Assembly: GCA_036417435.1 (NCBI GenBank)
Contig: CM070919.1
Location: 36,868,818 to 36,932,817 of the forward strand
Source: Inia geoffrensis
Taxonomy: Eukaryota; Chordata; Mammalia; Artiodactyla; Iniidae
DNA: 64,000 bases
Direction of reading: 5' to 3'
This document shows, piece after piece, positions 45,641 to 56,769 of this stretch. The position numbers were made by a program, and so were the translations under genes. The notes under the pieces were generated by a model. The model was not told where the DNA came from and did not search any database. It was given only the letters and a program-made list of their open reading frames with translations. Positions within the stretch are counted from its first letter, which is position 1. Every line of letters begins with the position of its first letter.

Positions 45641-46535
45641 GCAGTTTTGGGTTGTGATAAAGAGGATGGTTCTGTAACCGAAAGTGGCGTCCGGCCGCTT
45701 GCTGCTCAAAAGCTCAATACAGAGACCAGGTTGGTGGAAAGGAAAGTTTGCTTTATTTTGGATGCCCGCAACCTTGGTGGGGAGGGCAGACTCCTGTCCA
45801 AAAGCTGACGCCCCCTCCCCACTGACAGTCAGGGGGCAAGAGCTTTTATAGGTGAAGGGAGGGGGCTACATGCAGAAACAGCACAGTCAGCTCTGGCCGT
45901 CATCTTGAAATTGATCATCGGTGGTCTGACCAGCGTCATCTTGATTGTTTCAAGTGCAGTTAGTCTTCAGTTCCTGGGTTGGTTTGTTCCTATCTCCTTG
46001 AGGCCAGTTCTCGGAATTGTGGCAGCTTATGTCATGGCTACAGTCTGGTCATCATGTGTTAACTTCTTCCACATGGTGGAGTTTAGTATCTACAAGACAG
46101 CTCACAGGACATGGCTCAGAATATTATCCATAGCCCTTGAGGAGGAGGACCTAAAGGTCCTTGACTTTTTGCTTTATGACTGAACTATCGTTATCTGGTC
46201 TCCTTTGACTGTTTTCCTTTGTTTCTGCATTTTCTCACTTCTCTGATTAAACTTATTCTTTGGCTTAAGTTTTTCCACAGACAAAAGGCGGGCTGAGGAC
46301 CTGGGGGTGGGGGGCAAGAACCGTAGGGTCCTGCTCCGTTTCAGTTCCACCTCTTGGACAAGATATTGAACCACTCTGTTCCTCAGTTTCATTTACTGCA
46401 AATGGAGATAATGATAGTTCTTATGGCACAGGGCCTTTACAAGCATTACATTGGCTAATCCATGAAAGATGCATTGAAGAGTGCTTGGCACATAGTCATT
46501 GCTCAGTTAACATTAGCAATTATCATACCATTATA
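45641..46535 (+). mobile_element. MIR SINE split by a solo LTR
   Basis: The MIR head GGTTGTGATAAAGAGGATGG lies at 45649-45668. The body resumes at 46344 with GTTCCACCTCTTGGACAAGA, TTCCTCAGTTTCATTTACTG and GTGCTTGGCACATAGTCATT. The two halves join logically once 45673-46343 and one GTTC copy are removed. Confidence 0.75.
45673..46343 (-). mobile_element. Solo ERV1-type (gammaretrovirus-like) LTR, 671 bp
   Basis: On the minus strand it starts TGAAACGGAGCAGGACC and ends TTTCGGTTACA, so it has TG...CA termini. A perfect 4-bp duplication GTTC lies at 45669-45672 and 46344-46347. On the minus strand it carries TATAAAAG (complement of 45843-45850) and AATAAA (complement of 45752-45757), placing promoter and polyadenylation signals in LTR order. 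No gag, pol or env sequence is adjacent, so the provirus was lost by LTR-LTR recombination. It could act as a minus-strand promoter or terminator. Confidence 0.88.
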
Positions 46536-46539
46536 ATTT

Positions 46540-47560
46540 TTTAGTTACCATGTTTTAGAAGTTCTTTTAAATTTCAAAATATATGAAACTTTGTTGTCTA
46601 TTTGTCATTAATTTCAAGTTAATAGCATTGAGGTAAGAGAATGGTGGCCAATATGATAAAAATGCTTTGGTATTTGTCGGTATTTGCTTTGTGGCCCTGT
46701 ATCTTGCACATATATGTAAAAATTATGTCTATTCTCTGTGAGGCATAGGGTTTTTTATATAGCAATTGGATCACACTTGTTGTGTTATTAAAACATTATA
46801 TGTCTTTGCTAAACTCTTACCTGCCTGATCTATCAGTTACAAAGAGTGATGTGGTTAAAAATCTCTCATTACACTGGTGATTTTCTTTATTTCTGTCACT
46901 GACACTGACACTCTTCTGTCAATATTTGCACTTTACATTTGAGGCTATGTTATCAGGTGCATACAATTTCAGAATTATATTTTTAGGTGAATTCATTCAT
47001 TATTTAACGATTTTCGAGATCCCCAATAATGCTTTTCACCTTCCACTCCGATGCCCGATTATTGGTATAGCTCACAAGTTTTGTTCTTCTTTGCTTCTGT
47101 TTTGGTTTTGGATAGTGTATGTTTGGTGTCAGTTTTTTCTGATTCCTTACTTTTAACCTTTCTGGGCCGTTATGATTTAAGTATCTCTCTTGAACACAGA
47201 ATATAGCACAAATTTTTAAAATACAATTTTTAAATGATATTGTATCCATTTATGTTTGTTAAAACTACTGATATATTGGATCTATTTCCACCATCTTATT
47301 TTCATGCTACTTTCCATACTTTGCTTCCTATTTCTCCTTTCCCATCTCCTAGTGAATTAATAATTTTCATTACCTCTCTCTTTTATTTTCAACTCGTTTG
47401 TAAGTTATGTGTTCTACATTTATTCTTTAGGAGTTACTCTTACTACTCATGATGTATATTTGACTTAAAGCCAAAAGTTAACCAATATCCTCACTCTCTT
47501 TTCAAATGTCACCAGGATTTCAAAATGCATTTTAAAATGCCTATAACCTTATATGTTACA
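46540..47560 (-). mobile_element. L1 ORF2 region, antisense, 5'-side part
   Basis: TATTTGTCGGTATTTGCTTTGTGG-like order, AAAAATCTCTCATTACACTG, GCATACAATTTCAGAATTAT, TTGGTATAGCTCACAAGTTT and ATATTGGATCTATTTCCACC continue the L1 antisense sequence in the right order. The left boundary is set by the MIR. Confidence 0.7.
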
Positions 47561-48824
47561 TTTTCCAGTAGCTCAGTTACAACATTGTTCACATATTCTC
47601 AAATTAGTCATTATCGCTGTTGTTAGTTTAGCTAGTGCATTTTAAATCTAGCCAAAGTGTATACATTTGTTTGCCTTCTATTTATTCTTGTAATTTGGTC
47701 TTTCCTTCTGAGTGTAGTTTTATTCTTCCTCAAGAGGAAAATTAAATGGTTCTTTGGGTAAGAGTCTGTCAAAGTAAATACACTGTCATGGTCCAGGTAC
47801 TCCCAAACCAAGAAATGACCATAAACTGTCATCTGTGGGCTGGGACCGTGGGTATTTGCCGAATCTACTCTTTCCCTGAGGTTACTGTCTTTCAAGGGCT
47901 CCACATTTATGTGGGGGAATCTCAGTTCCTACCTCTGCACACAGGAGGCCCAAGACCCCGTTTCTTGTGCCCACAGGAAAGTTAAACCCAAGTCCCTATT
48001 TCCAAGGGACACTATGCTGCTGCTTCCAGCCATGTGCTCACAGCTCCCGATATTTCTCTGGGTGATGCTTTCTTGAGCGCTCAGCTCTACATTTTAGGGA
48101 ATAGTTGTTCCATTTTTATTAACATTTGGAGGAGTTCTCTGGAGGTGGGTTTTCAATACATTTCATGCACAATATTGTCAAGATCTAAGGCTTAGATCTA
48201 CAGCTTATGTCAAAAAATGAGATCATATTTTAAATCAAGCCTCCCTCTGTGATACTATCGTATATGCCTTTCCTCTCTCCCAAAGGCTTAAGTAAATACT
48301 GAAACAAATTACATTAAAATAAAGTCTTAAAATAACTCTTGATAACAACTTTTGCTCTGAGCAGCAGCTGTCTCTCACTCCCTCAGAAATGGGAAGAAGA
48401 TCTTTTTTCGTGGATGGGTTCCTCTTACACTTTTCCTTTTATTATGTGGATGGTTTCTGAGGCAGGTTTGTTGCTGCTACCGTGAGTTACCGATTCACTT
48501 TGAACATTTAAAGTACAAAATGGTTCACAGAAATGAAATGTTTCTGCACTAGAGAGGCAGACTGCCAACAGTTTACAAGAATAGGTTCCGGCACACCCCT
48601 TTCCCAAGACCCTGTGAACCAGGTGTTCCTGTGTGGAATATTTATTACAAATTCCTCACACACTGCAGATGTCAATTGCTCTTCAGAAGACCTGTTCTTT
48701 AGCACTAAGTTATGTACAGTGGCTGTCCCCAAGGGTTTAATTTTATCCTTTCACGGGTCTGACATGCGCACACACACACGTTTCTAAAAAAAATCGAAGT
48801 CTTTGGAAAGGCTCTTTTTTTAAA
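47561..48824. other. Unassigned, possibly further L1 5' sequence on the left
   Basis: 47561-48100 may extend the antisense L1 but is too diverged to call. A near-perfect palindrome AGATCTAAGGCTTAGATCT lies at 48181-48199. No gene is recognised. Confidence 0.4.
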
Positions 48825-49142
48825 AAATATTATTTTATTTATTTATTTTTGGCTGCATTGGGTCCTCGTTGCTGCGCGTGGGCTTTCTCTAGTTGCGGCG
48901 AGCGGGGGCTACTCTTCATTGTGGTGCGTGGGCTGCCCATTGTGGTGGCCTCTCTTGTTGTGGAGCACGGGCTCTAGGCACGGGGGCTTCAGTAGTTGTG
49001 GCACGTGGGCTCAGTAGTTGTGGCTCACAGGCTCTAGAGCGCAGGCTCAGTAGTTGTGGCGCATGGGCTTAGTTTCTCCACGGCACGTGGGATATTCCTG
49101 GACCAGGGCTCAAACCCGTGTCCCCTGTATTGACAGCCGGAT
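48825..49142 (-). mobile_element. CHR-type SINE, long form, head missing
   Basis: (TTTA)n tail, GGCTGCATTGGGTCCTCGTT, repeated AGTAGTTGTGGC units and GGACCAGGGCTCAAACCCGT. The copy stops at GTATTGACAGCCGG, so about 40 bp of the tRNA-related head are lost. Confidence 0.88.
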
Positions 49143-49404
49143 GGAAAAGACTCTCGTTGGGCTCAATTCTCTCCTTATAGCCAAGGAAGGAGAAATAGCA
49201 ATAGAAAGAGAAAGAAAAACCAAAAAAACAGCACACACCCTCCCCCCCACCATTGATGTGCCCCTGCTCTGATCAAGAGAAAGAAAAGACTTTTCTAGTT
49301 CATGAAAGTCAGTATCTTAGAAAGGTCTGGGCGGCTCAAGGGGAAAATCACCACAGCAAAACGTTACGGGCTCCATCTTCACGTTTCTCACAAGGAGTAA
49401 AACG
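49143..49404. other. Unassigned sequence
   Basis: An A-rich and then C-rich stretch next to the truncated SINE; no element recognised. Confidence 0.35.
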
Positions 49405-49810
49405 CCGTCATGCTTTTTATTGATGCTTTGAACCATATAACAGATACAAATGTAGAGTCTAACACAAGCACACGTGTAACCATGACCCAAGTCAAGAAAC
49501 AGCAAATGACGATTGTCAGAGAGCAGCTCCCTAACCATCATTTCCTGGTCGCCCCCTGCCCCTTCCTCCCTATGCAGGTCACGCTCTCATTATTTCCCCC
49601 CAAATATGCATTCCCAACAATACAGAATAGCTTTGCATACTTATGAACGTCATATGGACTTTTAAATAAAATCATGATGTTTATATTCTTTTTTTTTTAT
49701 ATTCTTTTGTGACATATTTCCCCCTTAGCATTGGTTGGTCCGGGTTGTCATGTGTAGCTGTAATTCATTCATTAGCGCTGCAATATGGTAATCGCCCTCT
49801 GACTCTACCA
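49405..49810 (-). mobile_element. L1 3' region fragment, antisense
   Basis: ACCATGACCCAAGTCAAGAA, then CCCTGCCCCTTCCTCCCTAT, then TTATGAACGTCATATGGACT, then AAATAAAATCATGATGTTTA match the reverse complement of an L1M 3' end. A T-run lies at 49690-49697. Confidence 0.6.
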
Positions 49811-50339
49811 GGATTTGCTTCCTTATTCTGTTGCTGATCCTTCATATTTTACGGTGATAACCGCCTCCAAATCCTTGATGTTGACCATGTGCTTCCCAAC
49901 TCCTCACCCGAGAGGAGAGCATCCAGCTCTTTAGATGCTGTGGGCATGGCGTGTATTATTTTTGTCTTTCATACTCAAGAGAATCTGAAGTTGTTTATAT
50001 TTTATTTGAAGTTCTTGGAATGCAAAAAGTTGCCTGGTTACTAGTGAATAATATTCTTCAAGGTTTTTCTTCATCAGAAATCACAGCATTCGTGTCAGAT
50101 AAAGCACATCGTGAGTGCCCAGCAAATTCTTGTGGGTGATAATACTGATGATGCCTGCCTGGTCGGTCACCAGAAACACTTTCAAGCAGAGCTTTAAGTT
50201 AGATATTTGTTAAGCACATCTTTCCTTTCCACGCGGAACTGAATTATTTAGGTTAAAAGAAATTCACTTGACGGTTTTTAAAATTTTATTTATTTTTTAT
50301 TTTTATTGTCTGATTGAATAATCTGTGGCAGTAAAGTGC
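49811..50339. other. Unassigned sequence
   Basis: No recognisable gene or repeat. A plus-strand frame of 62 codons is not supported by other signals. Confidence 0.35.
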
Positions 50340-50680
50340 TTTTAACTTTTTCTTTTCCTTTTTAATTATGAAATATATCAAATATAAATGATATCTAAAG
50401 TATCTGTACAGTTCAAGAGGGTAATAAGGCAAACATCTGTATATAACCCCAACCAAGAAACAGAACGTAGGCAGCAACACCCAAAAGTCCCTCCCTCATC
50501 CCCCTCATCCCCAGTAGAAACGATTGACGTTTATTTTGATGTTTCTAAGAATCATTTCCTTGCTTTTTTTTTCTTTTTTTGGCAGTTTTTACCATCTATG
50601 AAAGCATAGTTTTGCGTGTTTTTGAACTTTACGTAAGTGGAATTTTATTGTATGTATTGTTTGGTGACCTGCTCCTTTTT
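50340..50680 (-). mobile_element. L1 3' fragment, antisense
   Basis: TAATTATGAAATATATCAAA, then ACCCCAACCAAGAAACAGAA, then GTTTTTGAACTTTACGTAAG match the reverse complement of an L1 3' UTR. A second, separate L1 tail begins immediately after. Confidence 0.65.
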
Positions 50681-52244
50681 TTAAATTGTGGTAAAATACA
50701 CATAATATAAAATTTACCACCTTAACCATATTTAAGTGTACAGTTTGTGGCATTAAGTAGTCACATTATTATGCTTTCATCATCACTATCCATCCACAGA
50801 ACTCTTTTTTGTCTCATGAAGTGGAAACTCTGTACCTGTTACACAATAATTCCTTATTCCCCACTCCCCCCAAGCTCCTAGCAACCACCATTCTACTTCT
50901 GTCTCTATGAATTTTACTAATCTAGGTACCTTAAATAAAGGGAGTCATACAGTATTTGTCCCTTATTGACTGGCTTATTTCCCTTAGTATAATGTCCTCA
51001 AGGTCTCCATGCTGTAGCATGTATCAGAATTTCATTACTTTTTTTTTTGCGTGAATTTCATTACTTTTTAAAGCTGAAAAACATTCCATTGTATATATGT
51101 ATACCACATTTTGATTACCTATTTATCCATTGATGGATACTTGGGCTCCTTCCACATTTTGGCTGTTGTGAATAATGCTGCTATGAACATGGATGTACAA
51201 ATATCTCTTCGAGTCCTTGCTTTCAATTCTTATCAGTATATACACAAAAGAGGAATTGCTGGATCACATGGTAGTTCTAGTTTTAATTGTTTGAGGCACT
51301 GCCACACTGTCTTCCACAGCAGTAGCACTGCTTTAAATTCCTACCAACAGTGCACAAAGGTTCCAATCTCTCCACATTCTCATCAACACTCGTTATTTTC
51401 TGTTTGTTTGGTTTTTTTAATAGTGGCCATACTGATGGATGTAAGGCAGTATCTCACTAGTGTTGATTTGCCTTAATGATTAATAATGTTGAGCATTTTT
51501 TTCATGTGCCTATTGCCATTTGTGTATCTTTTTTTTGATAAATGTTTATTCAAGTCCTTTCTCCATGTTTTAATTGGGTTGCTTGTTTTTTGGTTGTGTT
51601 TCAGAAGTTCTTTATATAGTCTGGGTATTAACCCCTTATCAGATATATAATTCGCAAATGTTTCTCCCATTCTGTAGGTTGGTTTTGTTTCTCTGCTAAC
51701 TTTGTCCTTTTATGCACAGAACTCTTTAATTTCGATCTAATTTTTTGTCTGTGTTTTTGGTATCATATCCAAGAAACCTTTGCCAAGTCCAGAGTTCAAG
51801 AAGCTTTTCCCCATGTTTTCTTCAAAGAGTTTTATAGTTTTAGGTCTTTGATTCATTTTGAGTTAATTTTTGTGTATGGCGTAAGGTAAGAGTCCATATT
51901 CATTCTCTGCCTGTCTATACCCAGTTTTCCCATCACATGTGTTGAAGAGACTGTCCTTTTCTCATTGAATGGTTGTCGACAATCATTTGACCGTACATGT
52001 AAAGGCTTACTTCTTAGCTGTCTATTCTGTTCCATTGGTCTATATGTCTGTCCTTCAGCCAGCACCAAATTTTTGTGGTTACTAGAGGTTTCTAGTAAGT
52101 TTTGAAACCAGGATGTGTGAGACCTCCAACTTTTTCTTCTTTTTCAAGATTATTTTGAGTATTCAGGGTCCCTTGAGATTCCATATGAATTTTAGGATAT
52201 GACCTGCTTTGTCTCTCAAACGTCAAATGCTTGTGAATTTCTCC
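50681..52244 (-). mobile_element. L1 3' end and distal ORF2, antisense, about 1.6 kb
   Basis: The order is unmistakable: TGTGGTAAAATACACATAAT, ACCACCATTCTACTTCTGTC, TCCATGCTGTAGCATGTATC, AATAATGCTGCTATGAACAT, CTTTATATAGTCTGGGTATT, CTTTTATGCACAGAACTCTT, CCATTGGTCTATATGTCTGT. It is the longest continuous L1 piece in the window but carries many stops. Confidence 0.88.
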
Positions 52245-52560
52245 TGGGTTGCACGTAGTGGTAGTTCATTTGTTTCCAAGGCCACCTTTATCCAGTCTAC
52301 TGTTGTTGGACATTTGGGTCCTTTCCATTACGGCTACCAAGAACAGGGCTGCTATGCATGTTCTTATACCAACCTCCTGGCACAGATATGTAACAGTTTC
52401 TCTAGGTTGTATGCCTAGGCATGGAATTAGTGAGTCACATGGTATGTTCATATTCAACTTTACAGAGTAGTGTCAAACTATTTCCTAAAGGGTTGTTACC
52501 TATTTACGCTCCCACTAACAGCATATAAGAAATCCCATTGCTCCACATCTTCATATATTT
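52245..52560 (-). mobile_element. Second L1 3' fragment, antisense
   Basis: After the break at 52244 the sequence jumps back to an L1 3'-proximal phrase (GTTGTTGGACATTTGGGTCC, AACAGGGCTGCTATGCATGT, GCATGGAATTAGTGAGTCAC). It is therefore a separate insertion rather than a continuation. Confidence 0.7.
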
Positions 52561-52564
52561 ACCA

Positions 52565-52680
52565 AATTTTGTTTATTACAGCAAAAATATTAGAAGCAAT
52601 GTAAATATCTATCAGTGGGCAGTTGGCTAAATAAGTTATGATAGTCATAGAGTGGGATATTTTTCAACCATTAAAAATGA
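52565..52680 (+). mobile_element. L1 3' fragment, sense
   Basis: TTTATTACAGCAAAAATATT, then TAAATATCTATCAGTGGGCA, then AGAGTGGGATATTTTTCAAC give a short plus-strand L1 piece between opposite-strand L1 and a MIR. Confidence 0.6.
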
Positions 52681-52684
52681 CAAG

Positions 52685-52895
52685 GACAGCTAAGCTTTAT
52701 TGAGCTATAGGCACTTTACAGACATCACCTGATTTGTTCCTTTACAACAGCTGCTCCGAGAAGTACATATTATTACTCTACCCTTGTTACAGGAGAAGAA
52801 ACTGAGACACAAAGATAACAAATTGCTCGCCCAATTTCACATAGCTCATAAATAGAGGCCAGGATTCATTCCGAGGCAAACTGACTCCGTAGCTA
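52685..52895 (-). mobile_element. MIR SINE
   Basis: TTTACAACAGCTGCTCCGAG, then GGAGAAGAAACTGAGACACA, then CAATTTCACATAGCTCATAA, then GCCAGGATTCATTCC are the inverted MIR landmarks. Confidence 0.8.
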
Positions 52896-53257
52896 TTATA
52901 AAATGCTCCAAAATAAAATTTAAAAATATAACAAAAGTAATCAAGAAAACCAGAAATAAGCAAATGTCTTTAGTCTTCAGGCTACCTAAACTTTATATGG
53001 AATTCTATGGATTTCTTTTCACCGAAGCTCACAAAAGAAATACAAATTTTCCTCCATGGCCACTGTTCTGAGGCACAATCAGAAGGGTTATGTCATTCAA
53101 AGAGTTACTGAAAGTCAAAATAACACTGGAAATATATTTCTCATTCCTAACAACAGGGCCATTCAAAATCCTTTTTGTCTGCAAAATACTCAAAATGTAA
53201 TACATTTACTCTTTTTCAATCAGCTCCAACATGTAAGTAGTTTTTAGAAACTGGAAG
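52896..53257. other. AT-rich unassigned sequence
   Basis: No feature recognised. A 63-codon plus-strand frame has no splice support. Confidence 0.35.
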
Positions 53258-53334
53258 AGGGCTTCCCTGGTGGTGCAGTGGTTAAGAATCCATGTGCCAA
53301 TGCAGGGGGCACGGGTTCGAGCCCTGGGCTGGGA
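53258..53334 (+). mobile_element. CHR-type SINE head only
   Basis: GGGCTTCCCTGGTGGTGCAG through GGCACGGGTTCGAGCCCTGG is well preserved. The copy stops after about 77 bp with no SINE body or A-rich tail. A 3' deletion is likely, because reverse transcription should begin from the tail. Confidence 0.88.
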
Positions 53335-55074
53335 TGTTATTTTAGAGGAGATGTCCCAGGATGTGCCAGATCTCTGAGCTCTAAAGCCTTCTGTCCAATG
53401 GCAGGGCTCTGAGTCTTCACAGGGTTCATTTCCCACCCTCTAGAATATGTGTGTCTCACAGAGACTTCTTGGTCATCCCGTCTCATTGAAGTGAGACCAT
53501 CCATCCATCCCAGCGTCTTCTGACTCTACCGTTTGCCTGGGTGCCTCAGGCCTTTCCACTTAGCTGCGTACTGGTCATCCCTTTCTCCAGGCTTCCAGGA
53601 GCTATCCCAGCAAGGAATTCTCCCCATCCCCTGGGGTCCTTGCCAGGATATTGAATCCCATCTCCCAAGAAATTGCTTATCCAGTCCCAGATTCCGCTAG
53701 CCTTGATTGAGCATCTTTAAAATTTAATTCCAGGGCTGTCCCCCTGGCTCCTGCCAGCAGATGCTGGATGCTTCCTGTCATTCTTTTGGGGTTTTGTCTC
53801 TTTCCTCCCTTATCATGCCCAGCGCATCTTCAGCTGGGTTGCACTGGGATGTAACACTAGTGATCATTCTGGCTGCCAAGAGAAGAGGTGGGGACCCCCA
53901 AGAGGAGACAACCGTTGCCTCGCAGACAAGGTCTCTGCAGTGTCTTCCCATCTAGCACAAGTGTTAACTCTGACTGGGGAAGGGTGGGCACCTCTGTAAG
54001 CCTGGACGATGGAGGTAGCTGGTGGTCACAGAGCTGACACGCGCAGGGCATCCATTCAGGTGACCCCATCGTATGTTTCAGAGTCTCAGGTTTTCCCCAA
54101 TGGGGCTCAAATTTTTGTGTTACAGGCCTGCCTTGGCTAAGCTTGCAAATGTCTCTAACAACTGTCTTCAGCCTACTCTCCACTGCATCTGCTCTTCCAC
54201 TGCAGGAGAGAAGGTCCCCTCTGTAAGTTACCACTGAGGCTCTCACCCTTAGCCATTAACTGCCCTCAGTTTCTCATTATCCCTCTGCAGGGCATCAATA
54301 CAATTTAACAGTAATCAGTCAACTCTGTTTTTGTAGGTAAGGCTCCCCCATATCGCTTGAGTGCCTACATCATTGCTGTAGCCCTGGCACTGGGGCATTT
54401 TTTCACATCACCACTGGTGAAATCATTAGTAATTAAGCCTGCATCCTGTGCCAAGGACAGTTCATGCCCCACCCACCAACTGGGTTGGCGTTCTCTTGGT
54501 CCGCTTAGCAGTGCGTGGGGCAATCTCAGATGCACATTTCTCATCTACTGTCTTGGGTTATTCCTGGTACCACTCGGGCTAGTTGAGGTGCTCCAGGAAG
54601 CAGACACCAAGACAAGACTAGACATGAAAGAATTTATGAGGGGAAATGCCCGTGAAGGAAAATGAAGAGGCATAAAGGGAATGGCGGGGGCTTAGGGACC
54701 TACTGCACTGCAGTTCAGGCCCCTGTGAAGGAGACAGGGAAGGATGGAGAATCTTAAACTGCAATGCAGTGGTAAGAAATTTCAGTAAGGCTGGAGGGGA
54801 GTCTTTGAGCCAAAGTCACCTTTCAAAGGAGTCTCATGTTTCCCATAAACAGGTTTTCCTCCGGGTCCTTGCTGTGCCTGAACATGTCCTGTGCATGAAT
54901 GTGGTCATGGGTACCAGAGCACAGCAGCTGGTGCCATCAGCTATATATGCTCTTAATCGCCAAATATCTGAGAGGTGCATGTTCATGGCCACCAGAGAGA
55001 CACCTCAGACACTGGGATGCCCAGGCATATGCTATGAAGCAACTGCTTTTATGCATTAAGGAGTAAAAAACTAG
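53335..55074. other. Unassigned, moderately GC-rich sequence
   Basis: About 1.7 kb with frames of 64-129 codons on both strands, none with motif or splice support. It could contain old ERVL internal sequence, but I could not align any remembered family with confidence. Confidence 0.4.
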
Positions 55075-55819
55075 CTTGAAAATATCTCTAGGAAACCAGA
55101 AACTCTAAACATTACATTAACAAAGAAACAAACAGAACTTCTAAAATTGAAAACTCTGTAACTGAAATTAGTTACTCAAAAAGAGTTTAACAGCAGGCTA
55201 GACAGAGCTAAAGAGAACATTACTGAACTGGATGTTGATGTAGGTCAGAAGAAATTATCTAGAACGCAGCACAGAAGACAAAAAATACAGAAGAGAGGAT
55301 TAAAGGCATAGAAGATAGAAGAGGAGGGTCTGATATACATTTATTGAGAGTCTAGAGAGGATGAAATACATAAGCAAAAGACCATATTTAAAAGGATGAT
55401 AACTAATGACTAATAAAAGAGACAAATCCACAGATTTAAGAAGTTCATCAAATCTTAAGCAGGAAAAAGGAAATCCACATCTAGACACATCAAAGGAAAT
55501 GAAAACAAAGCAAAAGAAATTTCTCAAAAACCCTAAAACAATATCAATTATTTTAAAATTCAAAGAGAAAGACCTTAAAAGCAACCAGAGGGGGAAACAT
55601 GAATTACCTTGGAAAGAGTTACAGTCAGACTGAGACCTAAGTCCTTAACAGCAACAAAGGAAGCTTAAAGGATGAGATTTTTCAATGTGCTAAGAGACCA
55701 TAATTGTCAGACTAGAATTATATCAGGGAGGTGGGCAAATAAAGACATTTTCATTCAAACAAAACAGAGAGTTTACCACAGCAGAAACTCACTAAAGGAA
55801 ATTCTAAGGGATATACTTT
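55075..55819 (+). mobile_element. L1/HAL1 ORF1-like fragment, left of SINE
   Basis: CTAGACACATCAAAGGAAAT, then AAAGACCTTAAAAGCAACCA, then GAATTACCTTGGAAAGAGTT, then GGCAAATAAAGACATTTTCA, then CCACAGCAGAAACTCACTAA follow the order of the ORF1-only HAL1 or old L1 ORF1 region. Stops interrupt it. Confidence 0.65.
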
Positions 55820-56168
55820 TAAATTAATTTTATTGATTTATTTTTGGCTGCGTTGGGTTTTCGTTGCTGTGCTCAGGCTTTCTCTAGTTGTGGCGAGCGG
55901 GGGCTACTCTTCGTTGCGGTGGGCGGGCTTCTAATTGCGGTGGCTTCTCTTGTTGCGGAGCATGGGCTCTAGGCGCACGGGCTTCAGTAGTTGTGGTGCA
56001 TGGGCTCAGTAGTTGTGGCTCGCGGGCTCTAGAGCGCAGGCTCGGTAGTTGTGGCGCATGGGCTTAGTTGCTCTGTGGCAGCATGTGGGATCTTCCCAGA
56101 CCAGGACTCGAACCCGTGTCTGCTGCATTGGCTGGTGGAATCTTAACCAATGAGCCACCAGGGAAGTC
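55820..56168 (-). mobile_element. CHR-type SINE, long form, inside HAL1/L1
   Basis: It runs from the (TTTA)n-like tail and GGCTGCGTTGGGTTTTCGTT to GAGCCACCAGGGAAGTCC. Flanks GATATACTTTTAAA (55810-55823) and GATGTACTTTTAAA (56173-56186) differ at one base and mark the target duplication. Its head carries a G-to-A change relative to other copies. Confidence 0.92.
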
Positions 56169-56440
56169 CAGAGATGTACTTTTAAAAAGGAAAATAATCC
56201 CATATGGAGGGCCAGAGATGAGGAAGGAATGAATAGCAAAGGAAACCATAAATGTTTGGATAAATTTAATAAACACGGACTGTACAAACAAATAATAATG
56301 ACGTCTTTGGGGATTTAAAAATGGATACAAATGTAATTGGCGTAATCTCTATGGAGGGAAACTTGGCAATATCTATCAAAATTACAAATGTATATGCCCT
56401 TTGATTTAGCAATCCCACCAGGAATTCTAGGAATTTTTTG
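56169..56440 (+). mobile_element. L1/HAL1 remnant, right of SINE
   Basis: It continues after the SINE and ends with ACTTGGCAATATCTATCAAA and TGATTTAGCAATCCCACCAG, an L1 3'-region phrase. The fragment stops near 56440. Confidence 0.6.
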
Positions 56441-56769
56441 AAGGTTACATAGTTCTTATTATAATTAGTCTTCCCAAATGCTTTGATTACAAATAAGACT
56501 ATTTCAGATATGCGCACACTTAGTGGAACTAACAGAATCCTGAAATTGTGTGATTCTTCTCAAATTCTTTGATTCATACTGGCTCTGTGTTTACCCCCAC
56601 TGGATTTATAGCAACTTCTATTTCTAAATGTTTTACAATTGAATCACAATTTAAATGCATTCAGGAGACTATGTTATTTAGAGATTCCGTGATAAGTTAA
56701 ACTATGAAGTTACAAATCTTTTTAATATTATAAACAAAATAGCCCCTAATGTATGTTTTTTAATTGCAG
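56441..56769. other. Unique sequence upstream of the candidate exon
   Basis: No repeat recognised. It ends in a pyrimidine-rich tract and TTTTTTAATTGCAG, with a possible branch point CTAAT about 20 nt upstream (near 56748). If the exon is real, this is the 3' end of an intron. Confidence 0.35.

Noticed and set aside
45905..46183. 92-codon hydrophobic frame resembling a membrane peptide
   Set aside because: It lies on the strand opposite to the solo LTR and entirely within it. LTRs of this type are non-coding, and the hydrophobicity follows from base composition.
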